DNA from: Bacteroidaceae bacterium
GTDB taxonomy: Bacteria; Bacteroidota; Bacteroidia; Bacteroidales; Bacteroidaceae
DNA length: 64,000 nt
NCBI GenBank assembly: GCA_017631315.1
Contig: JAGBTN010000012.1
Coordinates: 186,001 to 250,000 of the forward strand
Direction: 5' to 3'
The notes under the pieces were generated by a model. That model did not search any database and was not told the DNA's origin. It saw nothing but the letters and a program-made list of their open reading frames with translations. This document shows, one piece after another, positions 18,653 to 28,183 of the stretch. Position 1 is the stretch's first letter. Each line of letters starts with the position of its first letter. The translations under genes and the position numbers were made by a program.

Positions 18653-19143
18653 TGATACAGCCACAGACTATACGACACTTTCAGACCGTGACACTACGGC
18701 CACACTGGATGCAGTTTGTCATCAACGAACTGCCCTGGCTTGTGCTATGTGGCGCAGGTTGGGGTTACTGGTTAGGATGGTATTGCCAAGGATGGCTTGC
18801 CGTCCTGTTGCTAATGCTGTCCGCACTCCTCCTGTATCGCCTGTTCTATCTGTGCCGCGTCAAGTACAGGATTACCAGTGAGCAGCTGATGGTGGAGTCT
18901 GGCGTGTTCACCCATAGTCAGGCATATATCGAACTCTACCGTGTTGTCGATTATGACGAGCACCGTAGCTTCATGCAGCAACTGAAAGGAATGAAGACCG
19001 TGAGCATCTACAGCGGCGACCGTACAACGCCAAGGCTTGACATCATCGGCATGGACGCACGGCTCGACATTGTGGGCTGCATCCGTGAGCGTGTGGAATA
19101 TAACAAACAAAGAAAGGGAATATATGAAATCACAAACCGTTAG
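18652..19143 (+). CDS. Membrane protein with bacterial PH (bPH2) domain
   Basis: 163 residues: two closely spaced transmembrane segments (about 25-65) followed by a bPH2-type domain (KYRITSEQLMVESGVF, IELYRVVDYDEHRSFMQQL, VSIYSGDRTTPRLDIIGM). It is the classic two-TM-plus-PH arrangement of YdbT/YdbS-like proteins. The domain faces the cytoplasm; its ligand is unknown. It overlaps both neighbours and begins a block of envelope-directed genes in the element. Confidence 0.75.
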   Translation: MIQPQTIRHFQTVTLRPHWMQFVINELPWLVLCGAGWGYWLGWYCQGWLAVLLLMLSALLLYRLFYLCRVKYRITSEQLMVESGVFTHSQAYIELYRVVDYDEHRSFMQQLKGMKTVSIYSGDRTTPRLDIIGMDARLDIVGCIRERVEYNKQRKGIYEITNR

Positions 19144-19813
19144 ACTTATCCTGGCCCTGCTGCTGTTCTGCGGTAAGGGCTATGCACAGATAGCATCCTC
19201 CAATCCGTTGGAGTATGTGGCTCTGGCCGAGGGCAACGAGCTCATCAACGGTCAGATCAAAGATCAGATTTCCGACCAGCAGAAGACCGCCCTCTTCCAG
19301 AACACCATTGCCGCCGAGTTCGACCAGATACACCGCTGGGAGCAAAAATACAACAGTTACCTGAAGACAGTCGATGGCTATGCCTCCACGCTGAAGGCCT
19401 GCACCCATCTCTATGATGACGGGGTGCGCATCTTCATCACCCTGTGCAAACTGAAGTCGGCCATCGGCAGCAATCCCCAGGGCATCGTCGCCACCATGAG
19501 CATGAACAACCTCTATATTGAGACCGCGACGGAACTTGTCACGGTCTATACGACGCTGAAGGATGCCATCGCCAAGGGTGGCAAAGAGAATATGCTGACA
19601 GGTGCGGAACGCTCGAAAACCCTCTGGGAATTGAACGACCGCCTTGCCGCTTTCAGCAAGAAGCTCAACAGGCTATACCTGAGCATCCGTTTCTACACCA
19701 TGACCGATGTGTGGAACAACATCACGGCAGGGATGCTTGACCGCACCAATGCCGAGGTCGCCCACGAAGCATACGGAAGATGGCGTAGGGCGGCAAGGGT
19801 GGCAACCCCGTAA
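19124..19813 (+). CDS. Secreted helical protein, paralogue 1
   Basis: 229 residues with a signal peptide (MKSQTVRLILALLLFCGKGYAQ). The chosen ATG follows AAAGGGAA by a proper spacing, inside the end of the PH gene. The mature part is all-helical, and the end (RLYLSIRFYTMTDVWNNI, EAYGRWRRAAR) is clearly related to the end of the next gene (RLIKAVKYTSFADVWAEI, CMVRWRRNGRR). It is a tandem duplicate. It resembles VirB5/TraI-like periplasmic transfer proteins in size and composition only; no motif proves this. Confidence 0.65.
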   Translation: MKSQTVRLILALLLFCGKGYAQIASSNPLEYVALAEGNELINGQIKDQISDQQKTALFQNTIAAEFDQIHRWEQKYNSYLKTVDGYASTLKACTHLYDDGVRIFITLCKLKSAIGSNPQGIVATMSMNNLYIETATELVTVYTTLKDAIAKGGKENMLTGAERSKTLWELNDRLAAFSKKLNRLYLSIRFYTMTDVWNNITAGMLDRTNAEVAHEAYGRWRRAARVATP

Positions 19814-19867
19814 AGAAATAAAGAATAAAGAACAAAGAATAAAGAGTGAAAAGTAAAAAATGATGCC

Positions 19868-20545
19868 ATGCGAAGATTTTTAGCCTGTTTCATCATCCTT
19901 CTGTGCATTCCGCACTCCCGACTGCTGGCGCAGGGCGAAGACCCTGTGCTGGCAGGCATGATTCTGGCCTATACCAACAAGGCAAAGAAGGAACTGAAGC
20001 AACAGGAGTCCATGATGCTGCTGGAATCCACCGGTCACATCTGGATTCGTGAGGAGGTGCAGGGAACTACCGACCTGCAGCGCGAGTTTAACGACTATCT
20101 GGACTCCTTTCATTCCATTATCTGCATGGCCGCACAGATTTACGGCTTCTACCATGAGATAGACCGTATGGCCGACAATCTCTGCGGCCTCTCCAAGCAA
20201 CTGAGCGCACACCCCGGCAATGCCGTGGCTGTGGCTCTCTCCTCCAACAGGAACAAGATATACAGAGAGATTATACTGAACAGTGTCGATATTATCAATG
20301 ACATCCGGCAGGTCTGCCTCTCCGACACGAAGATGACCGAAAAGGAACGTATAGAGATCATCTTTGGCATCCGTCCGAAACTGAAACTGATGAACCAAAA
20401 ACTTGTGCGGCTTATCAAGGCGGTGAAATACACCTCCTTCGCTGATGTCTGGGCAGAAATCGACTATCATGCTAGAGAAGGTGCCGACAAGAAAGACATT
20501 GCCCGGCAATGTATGGTACGCTGGCGAAGGAACGGACGAAGATAA
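19868..20545 (+). CDS. Secreted helical protein, paralogue 2
   Basis: 225 residues with a signal peptide (RRFLACFIILLCIPHSRLLAQ). The helical mature part shares layout and C-terminal signature (F-ADVW, VRWRR) with the upstream gene. Retention of the pair in one operon suggests a hetero-oligomer or two stages of one structure in the periplasm. The start codon follows an A-rich stretch (AGTAAAAAATGATGCC); an alternative ATG six nt upstream is out of frame. Function unknown. Confidence 0.65.
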   Translation: MRRFLACFIILLCIPHSRLLAQGEDPVLAGMILAYTNKAKKELKQQESMMLLESTGHIWIREEVQGTTDLQREFNDYLDSFHSIICMAAQIYGFYHEIDRMADNLCGLSKQLSAHPGNAVAVALSSNRNKIYREIILNSVDIINDIRQVCLSDTKMTEKERIEIIFGIRPKLKLMNQKLVRLIKAVKYTSFADVWAEIDYHAREGADKKDIARQCMVRWRRNGRR

Positions 20546-20573
20546 ATCGTAAAAAGACAAATAGTAAAAAAAT

Positions 20574-21257
20574 ATGGGCTGGACAACAGTATTGAAAGCA
20601 GGAAAGCCGCTCTTGCGCTGGACGATGCGCGGCAGCAAGGCCACCATTGAATCCGTCGGCAGTGCCGTCATCCATCCGCAGCGTACCCTCAAAGGACTTG
20701 GTACGGCCACCAAGACCGCTGCCATCGGCGGTGCGGTGGGCTATGTGGGCTGGGAAAAACTGACCACAGACAAGAGTGTCGCAGGTATTGTAGGGGATGC
20801 CGTCCTCGGCGAAGGAACGATGGAGAGTGTCGGCAATACCGTCAGCGGTGTCGTCGGTGGTGTGCATGACCTTACAGACAAGGTTGGCGGTATGACTGAC
20901 AGCGTGAACAATGCCATGACCGATGTCAACAGCAAGTGGAGCGGCATGTCAAACTTCCTCCGTGGTGTATTCTCCGGCAACGGCGGCGGAATGATGGGCA
21001 ACTTCTTCGGCAATCTCGGTCGCGGCAACGTATCGGGCCTCAGTATCGCAGGACTGGTATTGGCAGCCATGCTCATCTTCGGGCGTTTCGGATGGCTTGC
21101 CAAGATATCCGGGGCTGTCCTTGCCATGATGATGATTGGCAACAACGCCAACATGGCACAGCTTCTTGGCGGTAATCAACCACAGCAGCAACCACAGCTG
21201 GCACAGGTACAGCCGGAGCAGGAACAGCAAACAGCTGGTGGCGGCAGAAGGAGATAA
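20574..21257 (+). CDS. Membrane protein with Gly-rich and Gln-rich regions
   Basis: 227 residues. The basic N-terminal 40 residues are followed by a Gly/Ala/Val stretch (AAIGGAVGYVGW), repeated amphipathic segments (GMTDSVNNAMTDVNSKW), a glycine-rich segment (GNGGGMMGNFFGNLGRGN), one or two hydrophobic helices (about 160-195, LSIAGLVLAAMLIFGRFGWL) and a low-complexity Gln/Pro tail. No signal peptide is present. Its place between secreted paralogues and the M23 gene suggests a small inner-membrane component of an envelope complex. No family recognised. Confidence 0.55.
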   Translation: MGWTTVLKAGKPLLRWTMRGSKATIESVGSAVIHPQRTLKGLGTATKTAAIGGAVGYVGWEKLTTDKSVAGIVGDAVLGEGTMESVGNTVSGVVGGVHDLTDKVGGMTDSVNNAMTDVNSKWSGMSNFLRGVFSGNGGGMMGNFFGNLGRGNVSGLSIAGLVLAAMLIFGRFGWLAKISGAVLAMMMIGNNANMAQLLGGNQPQQQPQLAQVQPEQEQQTAGGGRRR

Positions 21258-21305
21258 CAGCTGGCGACTAAATGGTAAATAGTAATTTGTCAAATTGTAA
21301 ATGAC

Positions 21306-22133
21306 ATGAAATATACACAGGAAATGATGCTCCATTCCGACAGCGGCTATTGTATGCCCTTCGAGGAGCGTGATAAGGATGTGGAAATGACGCTCGGCTA
21401 CGGCAAGCAGCGTCATCCCCAGACAGGTGAAACATTCTTCCACCACGGTGTGGACTTCAAGGCTCACCATTATCTGCTGTCTGCCGTGGCAACAGGACAG
21501 GTGACGGGACTCGGCAACGATGCCGTGCATGGTGTCTATCAGGTTATCCGCTATGGCGGCTACGAAGTCACCTATTCCCATCTGAACAACGTCTTCAAGA
21601 CCTTCGGCCATGCCGTGAAAGCCGGTCAGATTGTGGCTGTCAGCGGTGACCTCTTACACATAGAGGTGAAGTACAACGGCGAGGAACTGAATCCGATAGA
21701 GTTTCTGACCATGCTTTACGGCAACCTGAAGGCAATGGAGCAGAGCGGTCAGGTGGGCATCCCGGAGTTTGTCACCATCGACATGGACTTGCACACCATC
21801 TATGACCAGGACAAACGGGAAATTGAAGAACTGATGCTACGCTTCTATCCCGACTACATGCAGGACATGAGGCAGGGCCTCTATATAGTGCCAGCCCATA
21901 CGGAGCAGGCACTTCGCAATGTGTTCACAGTGTCGGCAATAAAGAACTACTTCTACGAGACTCTGCCCTCGATGGCCAATCCCCTGGGTATGGGCGCACG
22001 TTCCATCCCGATTGCGGAGAAGGTTCAGAACCTGTTGATAGCTGATTTCCTGAACTACCTCGCCCTCCGTCAGCATGTGTTCCTTACCAGCATGAGTGAA
22101 GAAATAAAAAAAAACGACTTGAAGAAGCCGTAG
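21306..22133 (+). CDS. M23/LytM-like peptidase domain protein (cytosolic form)
   Basis: 275 residues without a signal peptide. An M23 fold is clear: HHGVD (H46, D50, the zinc HxxxD), ATGQVTGLGNDAVHGVYQVI, YSHLNNVFKTFGHAVKAGQIV and SGDLLHIEV. The last motif is HxH in active enzymes; here it is LLH (L116, H118), so the catalytic His is missing while the zinc His remains. It may be a non-hydrolytic, binding-only LytM domain. The gene ends shortly after an A9 run (22106-22114); one nucleotide's slip there would join it to the next frame. Confidence 0.7.
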   Translation: MKYTQEMMLHSDSGYCMPFEERDKDVEMTLGYGKQRHPQTGETFFHHGVDFKAHHYLLSAVATGQVTGLGNDAVHGVYQVIRYGGYEVTYSHLNNVFKTFGHAVKAGQIVAVSGDLLHIEVKYNGEELNPIEFLTMLYGNLKAMEQSGQVGIPEFVTIDMDLHTIYDQDKREIEELMLRFYPDYMQDMRQGLYIVPAHTEQALRNVFTVSAIKNYFYETLPSMANPLGMGARSIPIAEKVQNLLIADFLNYLALRQHVFLTSMSEEIKKNDLKKP

Positions 22134-22438
22134 CCACGAGCGGGCTTGTTGACCCTCTCGCCGAATTGGAGATAGATGTGCAGAGCTTCGACATTCCGAG
22201 GATGGTCAGTGTCTATCCCGACCGTTCCGGCATCCGCTGGTGGATAAAGGCGTGGTTCAACAACAACGAGCGTGGCGAGGCCGCCATCGAGATAGAAAGA
22301 CAGGTGGCCATCCGCTTCATCAATGATAACAGCGAGAAGGACGAGTGGCTGGAGGAATACTATCCCAAGCAGATGGAAGTCTATCACAGTGCCATCGAGC
22401 AGACACGCGAACAGATACTCAATCAGTTAAATCTATGA
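22100..22438 (+). CDS. Downstream frame of the M23 gene (frameshift extension)
   Basis: An open frame of 112 codons without a normal start codon; the first candidate is TTG at 22166. Its coding character begins exactly at the A9 run: after AAA-AAA it reads RLEEAVATSGLVDPLAEL, then FDIPRMVSVYPDRSGIRWW and WLEEYYPKQMEVYHSAI. The A-AAA-AAC heptamer at 22109-22115 is a textbook -1 slippery site in the M23 frame, so ribosomes could make a fused protein of about 377 residues. Alternatively one A was lost from the gene. The stop overlaps the next start (ATGA), which argues that translation normally reaches here. Confidence 0.6.
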   Translation, partial: RNKKKRLEEAVATSGLVDPLAELEIDVQSFDIPRMVSVYPDRSGIRWWIKAWFNNNERGEAAIEIERQVAIRFINDNSEKDEWLEEYYPKQMEVYHSAIEQTREQILNQLNL

Positions 22439-23889
22439 GCAGTACAAACAACGAGACATTATTCAAGACGAAGGTCATCCCCATCATGGACAAGGTGATG
22501 AAAGACCTCCGGCACAAGCAGTTGGAAGAGATAGGCAGGCACACGAGCAGCCTTCCCTACATTATGGCGGGTGCTGCCGGTCCCGATGGAGGCATGTCTG
22601 CCCAGGCAGCGAGTCTGGATGCCCTCCGATATACAGGGGAATGGAACTCCAAGCATACGGAAGACTATATCCAGATGGTGAAGGACGAACTGAAGAAACA
22701 GGGTATCAGCGTCACGCCTGAGATTGAAAGGATGATGATTGACAAGATGATACAGGACGAAATACCCAAGTCGTCCATTGAGTATATCATGCGCAAAGCA
22801 GCCACCAACACCATTTTCTATCTGCCACAGGCGATGAGCAAGTCGCCCTTGGAAGACCATATTACCGAACAGGCAGAGAAACGGTACAAACCATCCGCGC
22901 TTGAAAAGGGAACTGGTTATGTCTTAGGTGCGGCAGCGGACTACTTGACGATGGGCGGTTTCGGTGGCAGTTGGAAAAGTGCAGCCTCCTTCATCGGAAC
23001 AGATTTGCTCATCAACGGTGTGGCAGACAATGTGGGCGGTGCGACTGACAATCCTGACTCTGAAAGAACTATAACACAGACAACAGGGAATGGCAATGGA
23101 CGTGATGAACGGTACAAGGGCGTGCCGCTGATTGTGGCACCAGGACAGGAAGAGGCATGGTTGGCCGACCAGGAGAGACTGAAAGCGGAGCGGGAGGCAC
23201 AGGAGCAAACAGCGATGGTGCAGGAGGAACCGCCAGTATTGCCAGTAGATCAAACTCCAATGACAGAAGCACAGCCTGTCACAGACCAGCCAGAGCAGAC
23301 AAACGCCAACGGCTGGAACGGTCTGCTTGCCAGTTTCGGTCTGGACGGTATTGGTGACATCGGCCATAACCTCGGCTATGTGCTTGCCATGCTTCCCGAC
23401 ATATTCGTAGGGATGTTCACGGGCAAGACAAGACTGAACATTAAGGATAACCTTCTTCCTATCGCCAGCATTGCAGCGGGTATGTTCATCAAAAATCCCA
23501 TTCTGAAAATGATACTCATTGGCATGGGTGGGCTGAACCTGCTGAACAAGGCAGGGCATGAAACCTTGGAAAAGCAGCAGGGACAAGGAAACACTCAGGC
23601 ATCCAATGGAGGCCGTACCAACTACCGCATCTATCCTGACGAACCGCTCAACGCGCGTATCAGCAATCCGCAGCTGCAAGGCAACTGTCTGATAGCTAAG
23701 ATGGACAATGTACCATATACTATTGCTTTGCCTGATACCGTCGTGGATGCCTACAGACAAGGGGCATTGCCGTTGAACACACTCGCCAATGCCGTGCTTG
23801 ACAAGAACGACCAGATGCGACAGATAGCATCTCAGAACTACGAGGCTGGAGAACAACAGACCGTGACCCGTACACATGCCCAGAGATAA
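22435..23889 (+). CDS. Hypothetical element protein with C-terminal hydrophobic region
   Basis: 484 residues; the start ATG overlaps the previous stop (ATGA). The N-terminal half is helical and charged (about 1-150). A glycine-rich hydrophobic stretch lies at about 165-200 (GYVLGAAADYLTMGGFGG), then a Pro/Gln-rich linker (about 260-290), then hydrophobic helices (about 310-380; LGYVLAMLPDIFVGMF, LLPIASIAAGMFIKNP, LKMILIGMGGLNLL). The end has a DUF3945-like piece (RISNPQLQGNCLIAKMDNVP). It is probably a membrane-associated transfer or replication accessory. No homologue is recognised. Confidence 0.55.
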   Translation: MSSTNNETLFKTKVIPIMDKVMKDLRHKQLEEIGRHTSSLPYIMAGAAGPDGGMSAQAASLDALRYTGEWNSKHTEDYIQMVKDELKKQGISVTPEIERMMIDKMIQDEIPKSSIEYIMRKAATNTIFYLPQAMSKSPLEDHITEQAEKRYKPSALEKGTGYVLGAAADYLTMGGFGGSWKSAASFIGTDLLINGVADNVGGATDNPDSERTITQTTGNGNGRDERYKGVPLIVAPGQEEAWLADQERLKAEREAQEQTAMVQEEPPVLPVDQTPMTEAQPVTDQPEQTNANGWNGLLASFGLDGIGDIGHNLGYVLAMLPDIFVGMFTGKTRLNIKDNLLPIASIAAGMFIKNPILKMILIGMGGLNLLNKAGHETLEKQQGQGNTQASNGGRTNYRIYPDEPLNARISNPQLQGNCLIAKMDNVPYTIALPDTVVDAYRQGALPLNTLANAVLDKNDQMRQIASQNYEAGEQQTVTRTHAQR

Positions 23890-23920
23890 ACGACATATTC
23901 ATCCATAAAACAGAATTGCA

Positions 23921-26485
23921 ATGACAGAAAAGGCTCAACAAGAGAAGAATGCGGCAGAGCGACAAGTCGCTCTGCTTACCGATGCGCTGGAGTCTGCCAG
24001 GACGCATGAGGGCATTTGGCTGAACACCAAAGGAAAGGCTGCCCCCCGTTTCTATCCAAGAGGCGTGTCCGTCTCGGCCTTCAATGCCGTCATCCTCGGA
24101 CTACACAGCGACCAGAACGGCTACAAGACCAACGAATACACCTTATTCTCGGAGGCCAAGAAACGCGGTGAAAGCGTACAGGCCAAAGAAAAGGGTGTTC
24201 CTTTCCTATGGTACAACTGGAAGGAGTACGAGAACCGCCACAAACCCGATGAGCGGATTACCCGTGAGCAATACCAGCAGCTCACACCCGAGGAACAGAA
24301 AATGTACAAGGGAGTGCGTCAGCGCGAGGTGCGGATGCTGTTCAACATTGAGCAGACGACCTTTCCGATGGTGGACAAGAATGCCTTTGCCCATGAGGTG
24401 GAACTCTTCGGGGGACTTGCCAGCCGTGAGGACGTGGCCCACGAGCAGCAACAGCTTCAGAAGGATGTCAACCAGTTCATCTTCCGCACAAGGGAAAACC
24501 TCGTCCCTATCCGCAGGGATGCCAGCGGTGTGAGCCACTACGAGGCACAGCGCGATGCCGTCTATATGGCTCCGCAGAAGAGCTACGGCAGTTATGAGGA
24601 CTATGTGCGTGACCTTGTGCGTCTGGTGGTGACAGCCACCGGCCATCAGCAGCGTCTCGCCCGTGAGGGCATGACGGTGGACGGCAGGAAGAAACCGTCT
24701 GAGGATGCAGTACGTCAGGAGCAGTTGGTTGTGGAACTTACCACAGGAGCCAAGCTACAGGAATTGGGACTTCCTGCACGTATCTCGCCGGAGAACCTGC
24801 AACATATCGACTTCTGGAAACGGGAGCTCAACGAAAATCCCTGTCTAGTGGATGCGCTGGAGATGGATGTGAACAACGCGCTGGATGTCATCCACAAGGC
24901 CGAACGAAACGAGAAGGTGGAGTATGCCACGGACAGGGCGCAGCAGCAGACAGAGGAGATACAGCAACAGTTGCCGCAACACTTCTACATCGCCGATGAA
25001 ATCAAGAGCATCCCTAATCAAGAGAAGCGTGAAATGGTCATTGTACGCGACAGTAAGGCCAAGACCGCAGAGGTCATCCTTCCAGCAGGTGCCTCACTCG
25101 AACCCAAGAATGAGTTGCCAGGTATGTCGAAGGAACGCATCAAAACAGCTTTGAGAAAAGAGGGCTTTGACACGGTGACGTTCTACAATCCCGATGGGGC
25201 ATTGGGCTACAGACCTAATGACCGCCATTTTGAGGGTAAGGAGGTAACTGTCACACGGCAGAACAACTGGACGCTGGAAAACGTACAGACGCTGGATGTC
25301 AGCGATGCCGTGAAGAAGGCTGCCCTCGTGGATTTTGATTCTGTGATGATGCTTCGCGACGATGATAGGAAATGGGCTTTGTATCTGAAGCCTGAAAACG
25401 AAAGAGGCTTTGCCGTCTATCCCGACAAGCCGGACATCAACACTTTCTTCAGACTGATACGCAACCCCACTCCTAAGACAGAGGCTTTCCGTCTGGAACT
25501 GGCAAGGAAATACCATGCACTGGCTACGGCACGTCCCGACCTGAAGATTGACCTGTTCAAGAGCGATGCCACCGAAGAGGAGTTGGGGCGCATCGAGCGT
25601 GTGAACATCTTCAAGACCAGGGATGACAAGGCTAAGATTCTCTGTGCCCCGAAAATTGCTGGGCTGGAGAAAGTGCAACCGCGTCTGGTGACACATGACC
25701 AGTGGCAGCGCATGTGGCTCGCTCCGGATATGCAGGACTACAAGAAACACCTGGCCGCCTCTCTCTTTGCCGACGTGCTGCGTCAGGGACGCAGTGATGC
25801 CGTGGCTGTAGGAACAGACAAAACCGAGCAGGAAGGACAGGCTGCCACTCCACAGGAAACCAAGCAGGTAGTGACGGAGCACAAGGAGGAGCAAGAGCAT
25901 GAGCAACGCGAAGAGGAACAACAGACGGAACAGAAGGAAAAAGATGAAAAGGAGAAATTGCGTAATTCCCCTGAACAAAAGAAGAAAGAAGAGCAGGAGG
26001 AAAAGGCTAAGGAGGAAGCGACCAAGGCCGAGACTAAAGCCGTGGCGGCCGTTGTCCTCACCCCCATGCTGAAGCAGTTTTATGACTTGAAATCGAAACA
26101 TCCTGATGCTGTCCTGCTGTTCCGTGCCGGCGACTTCTACGAGACATATGGAGAGGATGCCCGTGCCGCTTCGCAGACGTTGGGCATCACCCTGACACGG
26201 AGTAACAGCACGAAGGGAAAGGATGGCAAGCCGCTGGAGATGGCAGGCTTTCCTTATCATGCCCTTGACGCTTATCTGCCGAAACTCATCCGTGCAGGAC
26301 ACCGTGTCGCCATCTGTGACCAGTTGGAAGCACCCAGACAGACTGCCAAGCGAAGTTCTGTCTCTTCCCCTGTTTCAGGAGAAGAGGGATTGTCGCCCAG
26401 ACAAGAAGTAAAGGAGATTGTCACTCCGCAGGAGAAACAGGAATCCAAGGAGGACGAAGAAACACACAGGGAGGTACGCCGATGA
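23921..26485 (+). CDS. Polyvalent protein: ArdC-like + inactive zincin + MutS domain I
   Basis: 854 residues. About 25-160 resembles the ArdC ssDNA-binding module ([39 protein letters not shown]). About 205-340 follows the ArdC metallopeptidase layout but lacks HExxH: the position reads [10 protein letters not shown], so it should not bind zinc normally. A DUF3945-like stretch and a Glu/Lys/Gln-rich coiled linker (about 630-705) follow. About 713-806 is MutS domain I ([46 protein letters not shown]), the mismatch-recognition module without the ATPase. Such composite proteins are thought to protect incoming element DNA from host defences. A tail of about 48 residues is unstructured. Confidence 0.72.
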   Translation: MTEKAQQEKNAAERQVALLTDALESARTHEGIWLNTKGKAAPRFYPRGVSVSAFNAVILGLHSDQNGYKTNEYTLFSEAKKRGESVQAKEKGVPFLWYNWKEYENRHKPDERITREQYQQLTPEEQKMYKGVRQREVRMLFNIEQTTFPMVDKNAFAHEVELFGGLASREDVAHEQQQLQKDVNQFIFRTRENLVPIRRDASGVSHYEAQRDAVYMAPQKSYGSYEDYVRDLVRLVVTATGHQQRLAREGMTVDGRKKPSEDAVRQEQLVVELTTGAKLQELGLPARISPENLQHIDFWKRELNENPCLVDALEMDVNNALDVIHKAERNEKVEYATDRAQQQTEEIQQQLPQHFYIADEIKSIPNQEKREMVIVRDSKAKTAEVILPAGASLEPKNELPGMSKERIKTALRKEGFDTVTFYNPDGALGYRPNDRHFEGKEVTVTRQNNWTLENVQTLDVSDAVKKAALVDFDSVMMLRDDDRKWALYLKPENERGFAVYPDKPDINTFFRLIRNPTPKTEAFRLELARKYHALATARPDLKIDLFKSDATEEELGRIERVNIFKTRDDKAKILCAPKIAGLEKVQPRLVTHDQWQRMWLAPDMQDYKKHLAASLFADVLRQGRSDAVAVGTDKTEQEGQAATPQETKQVVTEHKEEQEHEQREEEQQTEQKEKDEKEKLRNSPEQKKKEEQEEKAKEEATKAETKAVAAVVLTPMLKQFYDLKSKHPDAVLLFRAGDFYETYGEDARAASQTLGITLTRSNSTKGKDGKPLEMAGFPYHALDAYLPKLIRAGHRVAICDQLEAPRQTAKRSSVSSPVSGEEGLSPRQEVKEIVTPQEKQESKEDEETHREVRR

Positions 26486-27513
26486 GACAGCCAGACAACA
26501 AAGCCATCATACTGCTGGCAGTCTTCCTCTCGCTTTCATTTCCGAGAGTCACTTCTGCAGCAGCTCCGAATGTAAACAAAAGCACAAGACCGATGAAAAA
26601 TAGTGAATACATAGAGAAATATGCAGCCTTTGCCCAGGAGCAGATGCTGAAGTACGGCATTCCTGCCTCCGTGACACTCGCACAAGGCATCCTTGAAAGT
26701 GCCAGCGGCGGCAGCGAACTGTCGCGCAAAGGCAATAACCATTTCGGTATCAAGGCCACCAAAGATTGGCTCAGAGCCGGTGGCAGTTACCTCGTCTATA
26801 CCGATGACAAGCCGAATGAGAAGTTTTGCCGCTATGCCAGCGTGGGCGACTCCTACGAGCACCATTCGCTGTTTCTGAGAAACAACAGCCGCTATGCACG
26901 TTGTTTTCGGATTGCACCCGATGATTACAAGGGCTGGACGGCTGAACTGCAACGTGCGGGCTACGCCACCAGTAAGACGTATGCCGCATCCCTGCAGAAC
27001 ATTATTGAGCGAAACGGGCTGCAGAAGTATGACCGTCAGGTGCTCGCCATGACAGGCAGGACACCCACCATGTCTGCTGCCAGCAGTCAGAACGACCTCG
27101 CTCACCGTTCTTCCACACTGTCCTCTTCGCCCACACCGACAACGGCTCCACAGGATGGAGTCCGACAGGAAGCACCGAAGCAGCGTGATGACAGTTCATA
27201 CTTCAATACCATCCGTGCTGATGTAGGAGAAGGCGGAAAGCATGACGAAAGCTGGGAGAAGAAGATGCTCTGCTCCGAGGATAGCAGCAGCCAGCATCCA
27301 TCGGCAGACCCCATACTAGATCTGGCGGTATCGACCTTCACGGGACTAATGGGCGTGGCCGTGATGATAGACAGTGGTGCAGACCAGGCGAAGATACAGG
27401 ACGCAGCGGCAAAGGTTCCCAAGGGGAAACTGGACTTTTCATCGCTGTCAGCCTCGCTCTTTGAGCAGGGTATGGCGGCACAGGAGGAGCAGGGCAACAA
27501 GCTTCATGTGTAA
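26482..27513 (+). CDS. Secreted glucosaminidase (FlgJ-like muramidase)
   Basis: 343 residues; its ATG overlaps the previous stop (ATGA). A signal peptide ([20 protein letters not shown]) precedes a GH73-type domain (about 35-190): [20 protein letters not shown] carries the catalytic Glu, followed by [12 protein letters not shown] and [15 protein letters not shown]. The C-terminal 150 residues are Ser/Thr/Pro-rich and then a weakly hydrophobic helix ([12 protein letters not shown]). It should cut peptidoglycan glycan strands, as transfer-associated hydrolases do to make room for an envelope apparatus. Confidence 0.82.
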   Translation: MRQPDNKAIILLAVFLSLSFPRVTSAAAPNVNKSTRPMKNSEYIEKYAAFAQEQMLKYGIPASVTLAQGILESASGGSELSRKGNNHFGIKATKDWLRAGGSYLVYTDDKPNEKFCRYASVGDSYEHHSLFLRNNSRYARCFRIAPDDYKGWTAELQRAGYATSKTYAASLQNIIERNGLQKYDRQVLAMTGRTPTMSAASSQNDLAHRSSTLSSSPTPTTAPQDGVRQEAPKQRDDSSYFNTIRADVGEGGKHDESWEKKMLCSEDSSSQHPSADPILDLAVSTFTGLMGVAVMIDSGADQAKIQDAAAKVPKGKLDFSSLSASLFEQGMAAQEEQGNKLHV

Positions 27514-27553
27514 ATCGATAACCATTTCATCAACATCTAAAAACAAGAAAATC

Positions 27554-28159
27554 ATGATTAAAGCAGAAGTAACAGTATGCGGAACTATCAGTAGAATTGC
27601 GGCAGTTCGCAATGGAAAGGAAGGACGGCAGTTCGTGTCCTTCGGCATTCAGACGGTCGTAAAGGCCAAGTCTGGCATCAACAAGACCATCGACATCAGC
27701 GTAGCCAAGGACTATGTGGAGGGCGAGGACACCGGAGTTATCCGTCAGGGTACACGTATTGAGGTGAAGGGAACACTTACCTTCCGAAAGAAAGGGGAAG
27801 CTCTCTATCTGAACATGGAGGCCTCCGACATCAGTCTGGAGAATGTCAGCGGTGAGGATTCCATCGTTGGCAATCTCCACTTCCTCGGGAAAGCAAGTAA
27901 AAACGTGGAGGTCAAGACTACGAAGAAGGGAGATTCCTTCATTGTGTTCTCCGGCTTCAGCACCAGCAAGGAGGATGAGAACTTCGAGTACATCTGGGTC
28001 CGTTTCGTCCAGTTCGAGACCGAGAGACCCGAATGGCTGGCTGACAAGACTCCCATCGATGTGAAGGGTGCGCTGGAACTCAGTGTGTATAACGACAAAC
28101 TGGAGATTGGCTGCCGTGTCAATGAGCTGAAGCCTTGGGAGAAGGAGCAACAGCAGTAG
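27554..28159 (+). CDS. Tandem OB-fold single-stranded DNA-binding protein
   Basis: 201 residues. The start at 27554 follows AACAAGAAAATC. Two OB-like halves are visible: KAEVTVCGTISRIAAVRNGK, GRQFVSFGIQTVVK, GTRIEVKGTLTFRKKG, then GNLHFLGKASKNVEVKTTK, SFIVFSGFST, TPIDVKGALELSVYNDKL. It lacks the acidic DDLPF-type tip of canonical SSB, so it may coat transferred DNA without recruiting host partners. It sits between the glucosaminidase and ArdC genes. Confidence 0.65.
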   Translation: MIKAEVTVCGTISRIAAVRNGKEGRQFVSFGIQTVVKAKSGINKTIDISVAKDYVEGEDTGVIRQGTRIEVKGTLTFRKKGEALYLNMEASDISLENVSGEDSIVGNLHFLGKASKNVEVKTTKKGDSFIVFSGFSTSKEDENFEYIWVRFVQFETERPEWLADKTPIDVKGALELSVYNDKLEIGCRVNELKPWEKEQQQ

Positions 28160-28183
28160 CCGACTTTTTAGCATCCGTGCGAT

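Noticed and set aside
25094-26302. Long antisense open frame (about 400 codons) opposite the polyvalent gene
   Set aside because: The leucine-run composition mirrors the Glu/Lys/Gln-rich linker on the other strand; the sense strand has clear domains.
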